Shown piece after piece: positions 32,429 to 44,990 of a stretch of DNA of 64,000 nucleotides (positions are counted from its first letter, which is position 1; every line of letters starts with the position of its first letter). The DNA lies in contig NZ_JAAXPA010000003.1 of the NCBI RefSeq assembly GCF_012396235.1, forward strand, positions 248,001-312,000. Direction: 5' to 3'. Under the pieces are notes generated by a model. The model saw only the letters and a list, made by a program, of their open reading frames with translations, was not told the origin of the DNA and searched no databases. A program made the translations under genes and the position numbers. This DNA is from Rhodococcus opacus (lineage in GTDB: Bacteria > Actinomycetota > Actinomycetes > Mycobacteriales > Mycobacteriaceae).

Positions 32429-33394
32429 TCAGTCGAGCGTTTCGTGCGCCGCGGGAACGGAACCCAGGCGGCCGGCCTGGAAGTCCTCGAACGCCTGCAG
32501 TACCTCGGCCTTGGTGTTCATGACGAACGGTCCGGCCATCGCGACGGGCTCGCGGATCGGCTTGCCGCCGAGGAGGAACACCTCGAAGGACTTGGTCCGC
32601 GAATCCTGTGTGTCAGCCGCGGCGATCGTGAGGGTGTCACCGCGTCCGTAGACGGCCGTCTGGCCCATGCGGATCGGACGACGTTCCGAACCGACGAGCC
32701 CCTCGCCCGCGAGGACGTAGGCGAGCGCGTTGAACTCGGGGTTCCACGGCAGCGTCAGACTCGCACCCGGTGCGATCGTCGCGTGGACGAGGCTGATCGG
32801 CGTGTACGTGGACCCGGGGCCGTGGTGTCCGTCCACGTCACCGGCGATCACCCGAACGAGAGCGCCGCCGTCGGACGAGGACAGCAGGGCCACCTTCTGG
32901 CCGGTGATGTCCTGGTAGCGGGGCGCGGCCATCTTGTTGTCGCGCGGCAGGTTCACCCACAACTGGACGCCGTGGAACAGGCCACCGCTCATCACCAGGT
33001 GCTCGGGCGGGGTCTCGATGTGCAGGATGCCGCCGCCCGCGGTCATCCACTGGGTGTCGCCGCCACCGATGGTGCCGCCGCCGCCGTTGGAATCCTGGTG
33101 CTCCATGATGCCGTCGATCATGTAGGTGACGGTCTCGAAGCCGCGGTGCGGATGCCACGGGGTGCCCTTGGGTTCCCCGGGTGCGTAGTCGACCTCGCCC
33201 ATCTGGTCCATGTGGATGAACGGGTCGAGGGCCGTCAGGTCGATGCCGGCGAACGCGCGGCGAACCGGGAAGCCTTCGCCCTCGTAGCCGACGGGTGCGG
33301 TGGTGAGCGAACGGACCGGGCGGTCGACGGCGCCGGGAGCGGGTGCGTCGATACGCGGCAGGGCAAGGATGTTGTCGACCGTCACGGCAGGCAT
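32429..33394 (-). CDS. Pirin-family protein
   Basis: This 321-residue bicupin is of the pirin type. The N-terminal cupin has the metal-site pattern HPHRGFETVTYMIDG and, further on, GGGILHIETPP; the C-terminal cupin lacks an obvious metal site. Some bacterial pirins oxidise quercetin and others modulate metabolic enzymes; which applies here is unknown. The operator-like motif just upstream (33417-33434) is shared with the LLM oxidoreductase gene at 50738-51748, hinting at a redox- or phenolic-responsive regulon. Confidence 0.9.
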   Translation of the reverse strand: MPAVTVDNILALPRIDAPAPGAVDRPVRSLTTAPVGYEGEGFPVRRAFAGIDLTALDPFIHMDQMGEVDYAPGEPKGTPWHPHRGFETVTYMIDGIMEHQDSNGGGGTIGGGDTQWMTAGGGILHIETPPEHLVMSGGLFHGVQLWVNLPRDNKMAAPRYQDITGQKVALLSSSDGGALVRVIAGDVDGHHGPGSTYTPISLVHATIAPGASLTLPWNPEFNALAYVLAGEGLVGSERRPIRMGQTAVYGRGDTLTIAAADTQDSRTKSFEVFLLGGKPIREPVAMAGPFVMNTKAEVLQAFEDFQAGRLGSVPAAHETLD

Positions 33395-33416
33395 GGGGTG
33401 TCTCCTCGTACTCAGG

Positions 33417-33434
33417 TAATTGATTGTTCAACTA
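33417..33434. promoter_or_regulatory. Operator-like motif upstream of pirin
   Basis: TAATTGATTGTTCAACTA contains TTGA-N4-TCAA and lies 22 bases before the pirin start. Its reverse complement matches 51769-51786 at 16 of 18 bases. The form is typical of MarR-family sites. Confidence 0.55.
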
Positions 33435-33477
33435 CTTCATGGTGTGTAACACCCGCTGCGTCCAGGTATTCCCACAG

Positions 33478-33536
33478 GGCGGCTCCGCCGCCCGTGCGCC
33501 TTTTTGGTAGCTGCAACAACCAGAAAGGCGCACGGG
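33478..33536. repeat. 46-bp palindrome family, copy 3
   Basis: The 46-bp unit at 33491-33536 differs from copy 1 by one base and is preceded by the same GGCGGCTCCGCCG hairpin. On its other side a different GC hairpin, GGCGC-GAA-GCGCC on the plus strand as GCGCGAAGCGC, abuts the stop of the DUF732 gene, so it can terminate that minus-strand gene. It is not next to any AbiEi/DUF559 gene. Confidence 0.88.
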
Positions 33537-33552
33537 CGCGAAGCGCCTACTA

Positions 33553-33963
33553 CTAGTTGAGGACGTTCTCGTGATCGGGGCAGTACCGCGTGATCGCGCC
33601 GATGATGTACGGGTAGACGCCGTCGTTGGTGAGCATCGGCGTCCACTCCTCACGCACCTGATCGAGGGGCTTGCCTGCGTCGAGGGCGGTGCAGATCTCA
33701 CCGGCCTGATGGACCGCGAGGTCGTCGTCGGTGACGGTCTGGTTGTTCGCGCGCAGGTAGGCCAGGTAGTCGGCGGCCGTCTGCGGGTCGTCGGCGACCG
33801 AGAACACGCGGCTGCCGGGGGCGGTGGCGGCGGTCGTCCTCGCCGCCACGGAAGCCGAGGCGGACGTCGTCTCGGAGGCGGCGGTGTCGCTGTCGCCACC
33901 GCAGGCGGTGAGGATTGCCGCGGAGCAGACGGTGAGGGCGGTCAGAGCAAGGGTGCGGCGCAT
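33553..33963 (-). CDS. DUF732-domain lipoprotein
   Basis: The protein has 136 residues. A signal peptide with lipobox LTAC (TALTVCSAAILTACGG) is followed by a Ser/Thr/Ala-rich linker. The DUF732 domain follows (DYLAYLRANNQTVTDDDLAVHQAGEICTALDAG ... AITRYCPDHENVL in outline), with its two conserved Cys. DUF732 proteins are abundant, secreted and of unknown function in mycobacteria and relatives. The stop is immediately followed by the palindrome region. Confidence 0.87.
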   Translation of the reverse strand: MRRTLALTALTVCSAAILTACGGDSDTAASETTSASASVAARTTAATAPGSRVFSVADDPQTAADYLAYLRANNQTVTDDDLAVHQAGEICTALDAGKPLDQVREEWTPMLTNDGVYPYIIGAITRYCPDHENVLN

Positions 33964-34057
33964 GGGGCGTGTGATTCCTTTCGAGGCCTGTGACGGCGAC
34001 GATCGTATCGCCTGCGGGGCCGGTGTTCCCGGCGGCGATCACCCGCACTGTTTCGGG

Positions 34058-37000
34058 TCAGAGACCGCGATCGATGAGGTCGAGGATCTCCTCACTCGTC
34101 GCGGCGTGAATCTTGTCGACCGCGGCCGCATGCGCGTCGTCGGACGTGCCGACCTCGGCCAACAGGCTTCCGAGGCGCTGCGCGATGGCCGACCGTGCCT
34201 CGCTGTCCTCGCCGAGTTCGGCGATCGTCGCGCGCAGCCGGTCGACGTCGGCGAGAGCAACGGACATCGGATCCGGGACGAGTTCCGAGCGCAGGAACTC
34301 GGCGACCGCGCGCGGACTCGGGTGGTCGAACACCATGGTCGGCGGCAACCGCAGCCCCGTGGCGGCACCGAGATGGTTGCGGAGCGCAACCGCCGCCAGT
34401 GAATCGAAGCCGAGTTCCTTGAACGCCTGGTCGGGGTCCACCGAGTCCGACGCGTCGTAGCCGAGCACCGTGGCGGCTCCGCTCCGCACCAGATCGAGCA
34501 TCAGGTGCCGCTGTTCGGGGATCGACCGGTCGGCGAGGCGCTGCGCCCAATCCGAGGGTCCGGACCCGCTCGCACCGGTCACGACCGCGTCCGACCCTGC
34601 GGCGTGCGGGCGCGATTCCCGGATCAGGCCACGCAGCGGGGCGGGAACGTACGGTGCGGCCGAACCGGAGTGGTCGAACCGTGCGGCCGCGACCGTGGGT
34701 GCACCGGCGGCCAGAGCGCTGTCGAAGAGGGCCAGGCCGTCGGCCGCGGGCATCGGAATCATTCCGCTGAGGCGGGCTCGGGCGAGGTCGATCGCGCCGA
34801 GGTTGTCGGTCATGGCGCTGGGTGCCGCCCACATGCCCCACGCGATCGAGAGCCCGGGCAGCCCGAGGGCGTGGCGGTGATGGGCGAGGGCGTCGAGGAA
34901 CATGTTCGCGGCCGCGTAGTTCGCCTGCCCGGGGGCCCCGAGGATGCCGGCGAGCGACGAGAACATGACGAACGCCCGCACGTCGCTGTTCGCGGTCAGC
35001 CGGTGCAGGTTCCAGGCCGCATCGACCTTCGGTCGCAGGACCGCGCCGAGCCGCTCGGGGGTGAGCGACGCGAGGGTGCCGTCGTCGATCACGCCGGCGG
35101 CGTGGATCACCGCCGTGAGCGGGTGTTCGGGTGGTATCCCGGCCAGCAGCGCGGCGACCCCCGACTCGTCCGCGGTGTCGCAGGCAACGATGCTCACCTC
35201 GGCACCCAGACCGCGCAGTTCGCTGCGCAGTCGGTCGCTGCCCTCGGCGGCGGGTCCGTGCCGGCTGGTCAGCAGCACGTGCCGTGCCCCGTGCTCGGTC
35301 ACCAGGTGCCGGGCTACGAGAGATCCCACCGTGCCGGTGCCGCCGGTGACCAGAACGGTGCCGTCGGGATCGAACGGGGTCGGTTCGTCGACGGCGGGCA
35401 TGCGCCGCAACCGCGGTGCGCGCAAGGTGCCGTTCCGGGCCGCCAATTGCGGTTCCCCGCTCGCCAGTGCCGACGTGATCGCGGCCTCGGCGTCCGATGC
35501 GTCGTCGAGGTCGATCAGTACGAACCGGTCCGGGTTCTCGTTCTGTGCGGAGCCGACGAGACCCCACACCGCCGCGGCCGCGAGGTCGGGACGAGCGTCG
35601 TGGTCCTGCCCGTCGTCGGTCACCATGGCGTTGCGCGTCACGATCACGAGCGGGTTGTCGGCGACAGCCTCGTCGTCGAGCCACTCCTGGAGCAGTCGCA
35701 GTACCCGAGCGCACAGGTCGTGGGTCGCGTCCGGACCGTGGTCGCCCTCGGTCGCACACCCGACCAGCACCGTCCACGGACGCAGGTCGTCGTCGTCCGG
35801 CCTGGACTCCATCACGGTGCGCAGCGCCTCCAGGTCGGGATAGCGCGGGAACGTCGAACCGACACCCGGGTCGCCGAACCCCTCGGCGCCGAGGACCACC
35901 GCCGGACCGGGGGGCCGTTCGGACGTGGCCACCTCCACCGGGATCCAGGCGGCCCGGTGCAGTCGCAGAGCCGCCGACCGGCCTGCGTCCTGTCCGTCGC
36001 CCGTCCTCTGCGTCACCCGCAGCGCATCGACGGTCAGCACCGGCTCGCCCGCGGGGTCGACGGCGGCAACGCGGTACCGTCCGTCCTCGCCTGCAGTGAA
36101 CCGGGCGGTCATCGCCTCTGCGCCGACGGTGTGCAGACGGATCCCCGACCAGGTCAGCGGCCAGCCGTCCCACCCGAGGAGGGGTTCGATCGCCGCCTGC
36201 AGCAGTTCCGGGTGAATACCGAAACCACTCGTGTCGGTGCCGTCGTCGAGGCGCACCTCGGTCTCGGTGTCGCCCGGGTCCTGCTGCGGCACACCGGCGG
36301 CAGGGCCGACGACGTCGTCGATCGTCGCCGAAGCGTTCCGGACCCAGCTGTCCGGGCCGTCGGTGTCACCCGACTTCGACGAGATCGTGACGGTGCGAGC
36401 GCCGTCGGTGCCGGGCGGCGACACCAGCACGCGAATCGAGGCCAGTCCCGACGGCGGGAGGACGAGCGGGTGGTGCAGGGTGAGTTCGTCGATGTGGTCG
36501 AGACCGACGTGGTGGGCCGCGTGCAGGGCGAGTTCGACCGGCACGGCAGGCAACAGCGTCTTCGCTTCGACGGTCGACGGCTGGTCGCCGTCGTCGATCG
36601 TCGGTGGCACGAGCCATGGATCCCGGTGCAGGGACAGCTGTCCGGTGAACAGGGTCGCGTCGTCGTCGAGGGTCACCGCGGCACCGAGCAGCGGATGATC
36701 GGCCGGGGTCAGACCCAGTTCGGTCGGGTCGCCGGTATGTCGGGTGGACGCCGTCGGCCAGTAGGAGCGGCGTTGGAATGCGTAGGTGGGCAGGGCCACC
36801 CGGCGGCGACCGGGCAGCACCCGATCCCAGTCGATGGTGGCGCCCTGCACGTAGGCGGCGGCGACCGCCTCGATGATCCCGTGTGCCTCGTCTCCGCGTC
36901 CGGGCAGCGTGGCGATCGTGTTCGGGACGACCTCGGCGGCGAGCGCCGCCAGAGCCGCGCCGGGACCGACTTCGACGAGGCGGGTGACGCCGAGTTCGTC

Positions 37001-40000
37001 GAGGGCGCAGACGCCGTCGTGGAAACGCACCGCGTGCCGGATGTGCCGGGTCCAATAGTCCGGGGACACGAGTTCCTCGGCGGTGGCGACGCGCCCGGTG
37101 ACGTTGGAGACGACCGGAATCGTCGGCGGCTGCGCCGTCAGCCTCGACACGACGGCGGCGAACTGGTCGAGGATGGGGTCCATCAGGGTCGAATGGAAGG
37201 CCCGCTCGACCCGCAGGCTCGTGGTCTTCAGACCGGCGGCGGACAATTCGGAGGCGACGGCCTGCACGTCGCGTTCGGCGCCCGCGAGGACGACGGAGTC
37301 GGCGCCGTTGACGGCCGCGAGATCGACGCGGCCGTCGATCCGCGGGAGGATGTCCTCCTCGCGTGCCCGTACGGCGATCATCAGACCCGGTTTGGTCGAC
37401 TGCATCAACCGCCCACGGTCACCCACCAGAGCGGCGGCATCGGGCAGGCTGAACACTCCCGCGACGTGTGCCGCGGTGATCTCGCCGATCGAATGGCCGA
37501 TCAGGTAGTCGGGGGTGATGCCCCAGTCCCGCAGCAGCCGATAGAGCGCGACCTCGATGGCGAACAGTGCCGGTTGGGTGTATTCGGTGCTGTCGAGCTT
37601 CGCACCGCCGCCGTCGGACTCGTCCCAGATCACTTGCCGTACCGGGGTTTCCACGTGCTCGTCGAGTGCGGAGCAGACCTCGTCCAGTGCCCTCGCGAAC
37701 ACCGGGTACGCCTCGTAGAGGTCGCGGCCCATCCCGATGCGCTGCGCACCCTGGCCGGTGAACATGAAGGCCGTCTTGCCGCGGGCGCTCGTGCCGGTGA
37801 CGACGTTGGCGCCGGGTCGCCCCGTGACGATGCGGGCGAGACCGTCGCGCAGGTCGGCCAGTGTTTCGCCGATCACCGCGGCGCGGTGGGTGAATCCGGA
37901 TCGGGTGGTGGCCAGTGAGTAGGCGAGGTCGGCCGGATCCGGGAGTTCGGACTCGTCCGTGTCGAGAAACTCCGCCAGCCGGGTGGCCTGCGCCCGCAGC
38001 GCGTCCCCGGTTTTTCCGGAGATCACCCAGACCAGCGGCGACGTCGACGGAGAGACCTCCGGCGCCGTGTCCTCGGGCGGCTGTTCGAGGATCATGTGCG
38101 AGTTGGTGCCGCTGATACCGAACGACGAGACGGCCGCCCGCCGGGGTCGTCCGGTCTCCGGCCAGGCAACCGATTCGGCGAGCAGCGAGACCTCGCCCGC
38201 GGTCCAGTCGACGTGCCGGGTGGGGACGTCGCCGTGCAGGCTGGGTGGCAGCATCCCGTGCCGCATCGCCATCACCATCTTGATCACCCCGGCGACGCCC
38301 GCCGCCGCCTGGGAGTGGCCGATGTTCGACTTGACGGAACCGAGCCACAGCGGCCGGCCCTCCCGGCCCTGCCCGTACGCGGCCAGCAGTGCCTGCGCCT
38401 CGATCGGGTCGCCGAGCGTGGTGCCGGTGCCGTGCGCCTCCACGGCGTCGATGTCTGTGGGGCCGAGCGCGGCGTCCGCCAGCGCCTGGCGGATGACCCG
38501 TTCCTGGGACGGCCCGTTCGGGGCGGTCAATCCGTTGGACGCCCCGTCCTGGTTGACCGCCGATCCGCGGATGATCGCCAGCACCCGGTGGCCGTTGCGC
38601 CGGGCGTCGCTGAGCCGCTCCAGCACCACCATTCCCGCGCCCTCGCTGAGCCCGGTGCCGTCGGCCCGGTCGGAGAACGGTTTGCAGCGTCCGTCCGAGG
38701 CGAGCCCGCGCTGGCGGCTGAACTCGATCAGCACACCGGGTGTGGCCATCACCGTCGCCCCGCCGGCCAGCGCCAGCGCGCATTCCCCGTCGCGGAGGGC
38801 CCGCGCCGCCAGATGCATGGCCACCAGCGACGACGAGCAGGCGGTGTCCACGGTGACCGCGGGACCGGTGAAGCCGAGGGAGTAGGAGATCCGGCCGGAC
38901 GCCACGCTGTTGCTCGTCCCGGTCATCAGATAGCCCTCGGCGTCGACGTTGCGCTGAGTCATCAGGTGGAAGCCGTAGTCGCCGCCCATCAGCCCGACGT
39001 ACACGCCGGTGTCGGTGAGGCCGGGCGCGGTCGGCCGGATTCCGGCCTGCTCCAAGGCTTCCCAGGCGCTCTCGAGAAGCAGCCGGTGCTGCGGGTCCAT
39101 CGCGATCGCCTCGCGCGGGCTGATCCCGAAGAACGCGGCGTCGAATTCGTCTGCGTCGTAGAGGAACCCGCCCTCCTTCATGTACGTGGTGCCGACCCGG
39201 TTCGGGTCGGGGTCGTACACCTCGTCGAGATTCCAGCCCCGGTTGTGGGGGTACGCGCCCACGGCGTTGCGGCCGTCGCGGACGAGTCGCCACAGGTCCT
39301 CCGGGCAGTACACCTTGCCCGGGTATCGGCAGGCCATTCCCACGATCACGATCGGGTCGTCGTCCCTGCGGGCACGTGTCGGCCCGGCCGGCTGCGGAGC
39401 CGCATCGTCGCCGAGCAGGCGCGCCACCAGCTCCTGGGTCAGCGCGTCCGCGGTGGGATGGTCGAACACCACAGTCGCGGCCAGTCGCACACCGGTGGCG
39501 GTCGCCAGCTGATTGCGCAGTTGCACCGCGGTCAGCGAGTCGAAACCGAGTTGTTTGAAAGCACGTTCCGGGTCGATCGCCTCCTTGCCTTCGTGACCCA
39601 GCACGGCCGCCACGTGGGTGGTGACGATGTCGAGCACACGGCTGTGCCGCTCACCGGGGTCCAGCGCCCGCAACTCCTCGGCCAGTCCGGTCGGGGAATC
39701 GGCGGCAGCGGCGCGGCGACGGCGGACGCCGAGCACCCGGCGCAGGATCGGCGGCAGCGACTCACCGTCGGATCGGGAGGCCCTCGTCGAGAGCCGTATC
39801 GGCACGATCAACGGACGGTTCACGGCAAGGGCAGCGTCGAACAGGGCCAGACCCGACTCCGGACTGATGGTGTCGATGCCACTGCGCTGCAACCGGTCGA
39901 GGTCGGCCGCATTCAGATGGGACGTCATGCCGCTGGGCCGGTCCCACAGTCCCCAGGCCATGGACGTCGCGGGCAGCCCGCGGGAGCGGCGGTGCTGCGC

Positions 40001-43000
40001 GAGTGCGTCGAGGAAGACATTCGCCGCCGCATAGTTCGCCTGGCCTGCGCCGCCGAGCACACCCGCCGCCGAGGAGAACAGCACGAACGCCGACAAGTCG
40101 CGGTCCCGGGTGAGTTCGTGCAGATGCCAGGCACCGTCCACCTTGGGACGAAGGACGGCGTGTAACTGGTCTTCGGTCAGGGTGGCGGCGGTGGCGTCCT
40201 CGAGCACCCCGGCGGCGTGGATCACGCCGGACAGGTCGGGAATGCCCGCAAGGAGAGCGGCCACCGCGGCGCGGTCGGCCACGTCGCAGGCGACAGCGTT
40301 GACCTCCGCCCCCGACTCGGCGAACTCGGCACGCAGTTCGGCCGCACCCTCGGGATCGAGCGCGTGCCGCCCGGTCAGCAGCAGCCGGCGCACCCCGTGC
40401 CGCGCGACGAGGTGGCGGGCGATCAGTCTGCCGATGGTTCCCGTGCCGCCGGTGATCAGGACCGTGCCGCCCGGGCCGAAGATCGCGGGTACCGGTTCGG
40501 GTGCCGCCGCAACGGGTGTCACCGCGGCGAGCATGGGAGCCAGCAGTACGCCGTCCCGGATGGCCAGCTGAGGCTCGTTGCAGGCCAGGGCCATGGAGAT
40601 CAACGAAGGGTCACCGGCGTGTGCATCCAGGTCCACCAGGGTGATGCGGTCCGGGTGCTCGTTCTGCACCGCGCCGATCAGTCCCCATGCGGGGGCGGCG
40701 GACACGTCGTCGACGGGATCGTCGTCGCGGACCGCCACCGCGAGCCTCGTCGTGACCAGCAGGCGGGTCTCGGCCAGGCAATCGTCGCGGAGCCAGGACT
40801 GGACCGCCCGCAACGTCGCCTCCGCGGCGGCGTGCGCCCGAGCCGGCGTGTCCGGTTCGTCGCCCGGTTCGCGGTCGAGCCACAGCACGCGACCCTCCGG
40901 ATCACCGCCGGCAAGCGCTTCCTCGAGCGGCATCAGGTCTGCCGGGGCGGTGCTGGACGCACCCACCGGCATCCACTCCACGCGGTAGAGGCTGTCTCGC
41001 ACCCCGGCGGCAGGCACGCCCGCGTCCCCGAGCGGCCGCAGCGCTAGCGATTCGGCGGTCAGCACCGGTCTGCCGGCCGCGTCGTACGCGGAGATCCGGT
41101 AGCGCTCGGGTCCGGTCGTGTTGACGTGCACGCGCAAGGCGGTGGCGCCTACGGCGTGCAGTTGCACCTTGTCCCATGCGAACGGCAGCCGGACACCGGA
41201 GTCTGCGGCTCCCAGCGCAATCACGTGCAGGGCTGCGTCGAGCACCGCCGGATGGATCCCGTATCCCGCGACCGCCGCAGCCGGGTCCTCTCCGCTCAGC
41301 CGCACCTCGCCGTACAGGTCGTCGCCGCGCCGCCACGCCGCGCGGAGACCACGGAAGGCGGGGCCGTACTCGTAGCCGGCCTCGTCGAGCACGTCGTACA
41401 GGCCTCGAACGTCGATCGGCGTGGCATCGGCGGGCGGCCAGGGCTGTTCGGGGGAGTCGGCGGTGTCCACGGCCGCCGCGAGCGTGCCGGTGGCGTGCCG
41501 GGTCCACGGGGTGTCCTGCGCGGCATCGGCAGGCCGGGAGTGCACCGACACCGTGGTTCGGCCCGCTGCACCGTCGGCGAGCACGCTCACCTGCAATGCC
41601 ACCTCACCCTCGGCGGGGATCACCAGGGGTGCCTCGATGGCGAGTTCCTCGAGCCGGCCGCACCCCACGCGGTTCCCCGCGTGGAGGGCGAGCTCTACGA
41701 AAGCCGTGCCCGGCAGAATGACGGTGCCCCTGACGCCGTGGTCGCTCAGCCATGGAAGGCGTTGTGGCGACAGCAGTCCCGTGAACACCGCGCCCCGGCC
41801 GTCGCCGAGCTCGACCGACGCGGCGAGCATCGGGTGTCCACCCGTTTCCATGCCCGTCGACGCGAAATCGCCCTGTGGAACCGGACTTTCCAGCCAGTAG
41901 CGGCGGTGCTGGAAGGCGTACGTGGGGAGGTCCACCCACTGCTGCCGATCGTCGTGTCGAGCCCAGCGCACCCGATCCCACTCGACGTGCAGCCCGTGCA
42001 CCTGTGCCTCGGCGAGTGCGGCGGTGAACTGGCGGAGGCCCGCGCGGTCGCGCCGGATGGTGCCGATGGCGCGGCCGGCGACACCCGCCGCGTCGAGGGT
42101 TTCCTGCAACGGCACGGTGAGGACGGGGTGGCTGCACGACTCGACGAACAGTCGATACCCGTCCGCGGCCAGTGATCTCGTCGCTTGCTCGAACCGGACC
42201 GTCCGTCGCAGATTCCGGTACCAGTAGTCCGCGTCCAATGCGGTGCCGTCCAGCACACCACCGGTCACCGACGAGTAGAACGGAATTCGCGACCGGCGGG
42301 GCGTGATGGAGGCGAGGACGTCGAGAATGGGTTCCCGCAGAACGGAGACGTCCGCGCAATGCGACGCGTATTCCACCGCGATCCGCCTGGCCTGGACGCC
42401 GTCGCCCTGCAACTGCCCGACCAGGAGGTCGAGGGCGTCGACGGGTCCGGAGATCACCGTCGCGGACGGCCCGTTGATCGCCGCGACCTCGACGGCGCCG
42501 GCCCAGGGCTGAATCGTTTCCCGCACGATGTCCGCCGGCAGAGCCACCGAGGCCATTCCCCCGCCCCGCCGGGCCGACGCGCCGATCACCCTGCTGCGCG
42601 CGGCCACGACGAGTGCCGCGTCCGGAAGGCTCAGCGCACCCGCGACATACGCGGCCGCGATCTCGCCCTGTGAATGTCCGACGACGGCCGCCGGTTCGAC
42701 GCCGTGGGAGCGCCACAGCTCCGCGAGACCGACCATCATCGCGAACAACGCCGGTTGCACCACGTCGACCCGGTCCAGCGCCGCGGGATCGCGGTCGCGC
42801 AGCACGTCCAGCAGCGAGAAGTTGGTGTACGGGGCCAGCGCGTCGGCGCACTCCCGCACGGTGTCGGCGAACACCGGCGACGTGTCCAGTAACTCGGTGG
42901 CCATGCCCACCCACTGCGAACCCTGGCCGGGGAAGACGAACACCGGCCGGTCGCCCGCTTCCAACGCCACACCGGTGACGACGTCGGCGCTGGGCGCACC

Positions 43001-44641
43001 TCGGCCGAGTGCGTCGAGGCCGCTCAGCAGACTCTGGGGCCGTGCGCCGATCACGGCGGCGCGGTGATCGAACGCGGCACGGGAACCCAGTAGTGCGCCT
43101 GCCACCGCGGCGGGCGTCAGCTCGGGGTGCTCGGTGACGTAGTCGCGCAGCCGCTCGGCCTGGGCGCGCAGCGCGAGCTCGGTGTGGCCCGAAAGGAACC
43201 AGGCCACGACTTCGTCCGGGGGAGTAGCTGATTCGGAAGTTGTCGGCTCGACCGGTGGGGACTCCTCCAGGACGACGTGCGCGTTGGTGCCGCTGATGCC
43301 GAATGACGAGACCGCCGCCCGCCGGGGCCGATCGGACCCCGGCCACTCCCGGTTCTCGGTGAGCAACGACACCGAACCGGCGGACCAGTCGACGTGCGGG
43401 GTCGGCCGGTCGACGTGCAGCGTCTTCGGCAGGACACCGTGCCGCATCGCCATGATCATCTTGATCACCCCGGCCACGCCGGCGGCCGCCTGGGTGTGCC
43501 CGAGGTTCGACTTCACCGAGCCGAGCCACAGCGGCCGGTCGGCGGGGCGGTCGCGGCCGTAGCCGGCCAGCAGGGCGGACGCCTCGATCGGATCGCCCAG
43601 TTTCGTGCCGGTGCCGTGCGCCTCGACCACGTCGACATCGCCCGGGCCGAGTCCCGCATTGGCCAGCGCCTGCGCGATCACCCGCTCCTGAGCCTGCCTG
43701 TTCGGGGCGGTCAGGCCGTTGCTGGCGCCGTCCTGATTCACCGCGCTGCCGCGGATGACGGCCAGTATCCGGCGACCCTTGCGCTCTGCGTCGGACAGCC
43801 GTTCCAACGCGACCATCCCCGCACCTTCACCCCACGCCGTTCCGTCCGCAGCGGCGGAGAATGCCTTGCACCGGCCGTCCCGGGCCAGTCCGCGCTGGCG
43901 GCTGAACTCCACGAACACCGCGGGGGTCGCCATGACGGTCGCCCCGCCCGCCAGCGCCAGTTCGCACTCGCCGCTGCGCAGCGCCTGCATGGCGAGGTGG
44001 ATGGACACCAGCGACGACGAGCACGCGGTGTCCACCGTGATCGCGGGTCCGTTCAGGCCGAAGCTGTAGGCCACTCGGCCGGACGCGACGCTCATGGCGT
44101 TGCCGGTGATGAAGTACCCCTCGAGGTCCTCGGGCGGCATGCCGCCCGCCCGCGCCGCGTAGTCGATGCCGGACAGCCCCGTGAAGACGCCGACCTGGCG
44201 GCCGTGCACCGACCGCGGATCGATGCCGGCGTGTTCGAACGTCTCCCAGCTCGTCTCGAGGAGAAGTCGCTGCTGCGGGTCCATCGCCAGCGCCTCGCGC
44301 GGCGAGATGCCGAAGACCTCGGGGTCGAACCCCGCCGGGTCGTCGAGGAAGCTGCCCTGCACCGTGTATGTCTTGCCGGCCTGCTCGGCCGTCGGATCGT
44401 AGAGGTCCGCCAGGCCCCAGCCCCGGTCCTCGGGGAACCCGGCGACGGTGTCGGTGCCGGACTCCACCAGGCGCCACAGGTCCTGCGGCGATCGCACCCC
44501 GCCGGGGAACCGGCAGCCCATCCCGATGACGGCGATCGGTTCACGGCTCACACCCTCGACCTCGCGCAGCTTCTCCCGCGCTTGGTAGAGCTCCGCGGTG
44601 ACTCGCTTCAGATAGTCGAGGAGCTTCGCCTGATCGGCCAT
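34058..44641 (-). CDS. Bimodular type I polyketide synthase, KS-AT-DH-KR-ACP x2
   Basis: This 3527-residue synthase has an N-terminal docking coiled coil ([19 protein letters not shown]). Module 1: KS (about 33-455, TACSSS, HGTGT), AT (GHSQGE; YASH, predicting methylmalonyl-CoA), DH ([10 protein letters not shown] and LDAALH intact, near 967), KR (GGTGTIG, Tyr in GQANYAAAN), ACP (GFDSL near 1700). Module 2: KS (about 1760-2185), AT (GHSIGE; RAFHS, predicting malonyl-CoA), DH lacking both catalytic residues, KR (IDD, B-type) and ACP (near 3411). The C-terminus looks like a docking domain; no thioesterase or ER is present. Expected additions are an alpha-methyl enoyl unit, then a beta-hydroxy unit. 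No partner synthase, loading module or PPTase is in the window. Confidence 0.93.
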   Translation of the reverse strand: MADQAKLLDYLKRVTAELYQAREKLREVEGVSREPIAVIGMGCRFPGGVRSPQDLWRLVESGTDTVAGFPEDRGWGLADLYDPTAEQAGKTYTVQGSFLDDPAGFDPEVFGISPREALAMDPQQRLLLETSWETFEHAGIDPRSVHGRQVGVFTGLSGIDYAARAGGMPPEDLEGYFITGNAMSVASGRVAYSFGLNGPAITVDTACSSSLVSIHLAMQALRSGECELALAGGATVMATPAVFVEFSRQRGLARDGRCKAFSAAADGTAWGEGAGMVALERLSDAERKGRRILAVIRGSAVNQDGASNGLTAPNRQAQERVIAQALANAGLGPGDVDVVEAHGTGTKLGDPIEASALLAGYGRDRPADRPLWLGSVKSNLGHTQAAAGVAGVIKMIMAMRHGVLPKTLHVDRPTPHVDWSAGSVSLLTENREWPGSDRPRRAAVSSFGISGTNAHVVLEESPPVEPTTSESATPPDEVVAWFLSGHTELALRAQAERLRDYVTEHPELTPAAVAGALLGSRAAFDHRAAVIGARPQSLLSGLDALGRGAPSADVVTGVALEAGDRPVFVFPGQGSQWVGMATELLDTSPVFADTVRECADALAPYTNFSLLDVLRDRDPAALDRVDVVQPALFAMMVGLAELWRSHGVEPAAVVGHSQGEIAAAYVAGALSLPDAALVVAARSRVIGASARRGGGMASVALPADIVRETIQPWAGAVEVAAINGPSATVISGPVDALDLLVGQLQGDGVQARRIAVEYASHCADVSVLREPILDVLASITPRRSRIPFYSSVTGGVLDGTALDADYWYRNLRRTVRFEQATRSLAADGYRLFVESCSHPVLTVPLQETLDAAGVAGRAIGTIRRDRAGLRQFTAALAEAQVHGLHVEWDRVRWARHDDRQQWVDLPTYAFQHRRYWLESPVPQGDFASTGMETGGHPMLAASVELGDGRGAVFTGLLSPQRLPWLSDHGVRGTVILPGTAFVELALHAGNRVGCGRLEELAIEAPLVIPAEGEVALQVSVLADGAAGRTTVSVHSRPADAAQDTPWTRHATGTLAAAVDTADSPEQPWPPADATPIDVRGLYDVLDEAGYEYGPAFRGLRAAWRRGDDLYGEVRLSGEDPAAAVAGYGIHPAVLDAALHVIALGAADSGVRLPFAWDKVQLHAVGATALRVHVNTTGPERYRISAYDAAGRPVLTAESLALRPLGDAGVPAAGVRDSLYRVEWMPVGASSTAPADLMPLEEALAGGDPEGRVLWLDREPGDEPDTPARAHAAAEATLRAVQSWLRDDCLAETRLLVTTRLAVAVRDDDPVDDVSAAPAWGLIGAVQNEHPDRITLVDLDAHAGDPSLISMALACNEPQLAIRDGVLLAPMLAAVTPVAAAPEPVPAIFGPGGTVLITGGTGTIGRLIARHLVARHGVRRLLLTGRHALDPEGAAELRAEFAESGAEVNAVACDVADRAAVAALLAGIPDLSGVIHAAGVLEDATAATLTEDQLHAVLRPKVDGAWHLHELTRDRDLSAFVLFSSAAGVLGGAGQANYAAANVFLDALAQHRRSRGLPATSMAWGLWDRPSGMTSHLNAADLDRLQRSGIDTISPESGLALFDAALAVNRPLIVPIRLSTRASRSDGESLPPILRRVLGVRRRRAAAADSPTGLAEELRALDPGERHSRVLDIVTTHVAAVLGHEGKEAIDPERAFKQLGFDSLTAVQLRNQLATATGVRLAATVVFDHPTADALTQELVARLLGDDAAPQPAGPTRARRDDDPIVIVGMACRYPGKVYCPEDLWRLVRDGRNAVGAYPHNRGWNLDEVYDPDPNRVGTTYMKEGGFLYDADEFDAAFFGISPREAIAMDPQHRLLLESAWEALEQAGIRPTAPGLTDTGVYVGLMGGDYGFHLMTQRNVDAEGYLMTGTSNSVASGRISYSLGFTGPAVTVDTACSSSLVAMHLAARALRDGECALALAGGATVMATPGVLIEFSRQRGLASDGRCKPFSDRADGTGLSEGAGMVVLERLSDARRNGHRVLAIIRGSAVNQDGASNGLTAPNGPSQERVIRQALADAALGPTDIDAVEAHGTGTTLGDPIEAQALLAAYGQGREGRPLWLGSVKSNIGHSQAAAGVAGVIKMVMAMRHGMLPPSLHGDVPTRHVDWTAGEVSLLAESVAWPETGRPRRAAVSSFGISGTNSHMILEQPPEDTAPEVSPSTSPLVWVISGKTGDALRAQATRLAEFLDTDESELPDPADLAYSLATTRSGFTHRAAVIGETLADLRDGLARIVTGRPGANVVTGTSARGKTAFMFTGQGAQRIGMGRDLYEAYPVFARALDEVCSALDEHVETPVRQVIWDESDGGGAKLDSTEYTQPALFAIEVALYRLLRDWGITPDYLIGHSIGEITAAHVAGVFSLPDAAALVGDRGRLMQSTKPGLMIAVRAREEDILPRIDGRVDLAAVNGADSVVLAGAERDVQAVASELSAAGLKTTSLRVERAFHSTLMDPILDQFAAVVSRLTAQPPTIPVVSNVTGRVATAEELVSPDYWTRHIRHAVRFHDGVCALDELGVTRLVEVGPGAALAALAAEVVPNTIATLPGRGDEAHGIIEAVAAAYVQGATIDWDRVLPGRRRVALPTYAFQRRSYWPTASTRHTGDPTELGLTPADHPLLGAAVTLDDDATLFTGQLSLHRDPWLVPPTIDDGDQPSTVEAKTLLPAVPVELALHAAHHVGLDHIDELTLHHPLVLPPSGLASIRVLVSPPGTDGARTVTISSKSGDTDGPDSWVRNASATIDDVVGPAAGVPQQDPGDTETEVRLDDGTDTSGFGIHPELLQAAIEPLLGWDGWPLTWSGIRLHTVGAEAMTARFTAGEDGRYRVAAVDPAGEPVLTVDALRVTQRTGDGQDAGRSAALRLHRAAWIPVEVATSERPPGPAVVLGAEGFGDPGVGSTFPRYPDLEALRTVMESRPDDDDLRPWTVLVGCATEGDHGPDATHDLCARVLRLLQEWLDDEAVADNPLVIVTRNAMVTDDGQDHDARPDLAAAAVWGLVGSAQNENPDRFVLIDLDDASDAEAAITSALASGEPQLAARNGTLRAPRLRRMPAVDEPTPFDPDGTVLVTGGTGTVGSLVARHLVTEHGARHVLLTSRHGPAAEGSDRLRSELRGLGAEVSIVACDTADESGVAALLAGIPPEHPLTAVIHAAGVIDDGTLASLTPERLGAVLRPKVDAAWNLHRLTANSDVRAFVMFSSLAGILGAPGQANYAAANMFLDALAHHRHALGLPGLSIAWGMWAAPSAMTDNLGAIDLARARLSGMIPMPAADGLALFDSALAAGAPTVAAARFDHSGSAAPYVPAPLRGLIRESRPHAAGSDAVVTGASGSGPSDWAQRLADRSIPEQRHLMLDLVRSGAATVLGYDASDSVDPDQAFKELGFDSLAAVALRNHLGAATGLRLPPTMVFDHPSPRAVAEFLRSELVPDPMSVALADVDRLRATIAELGEDSEARSAIAQRLGSLLAEVGTSDDAHAAAVDKIHAATSEEILDLIDRGL

Positions 44642-44990
44642 ATCGGGGTCCTATCCGAGATCCGCCTCTGGTAGCGCGGAAACCTCGATTGTATCCGCCA
44701 CCACCATGCGGAGGCAGCGGTCCGAGCATCACCTTCGATCGATCTGCCTGGTCAATTCGGGCAGGTCACATGGGATACCCGCCACTGCTCCGGTCCACAC
44801 CACTTCCAGTTATTCGGCTGCCCGGCGACCGCTGAGGGAGGTAGTGTGGCGACTCCGAGCAGGATCCGTATCGAGGAGGTGAGACCTGTGTCCGTTCGTT
44901 CAGTTCGGGTGCTCTCACTCCGCGACCGCGCGGTCGTACCGACATAAGGTGACCGGGAGAGCGCCCATCGGCATTCCGGAAGGCTCTCCC
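44642..44990. other. Divergent promoter region between the PKS and the PrmC-like gene
   Basis: 349 bases without a supportable gene. It should contain the PKS promoter (minus strand) and the methyltransferase promoter (plus strand). No strong palindrome or regulatory consensus was recognised. Confidence 0.5.

Noticed and set aside
32387-33556. Plus-strand frame opposite pirin
   Set aside because: Shadow of the pirin gene; it begins inside a 40-bp palindrome and ends in the 46-bp palindrome.
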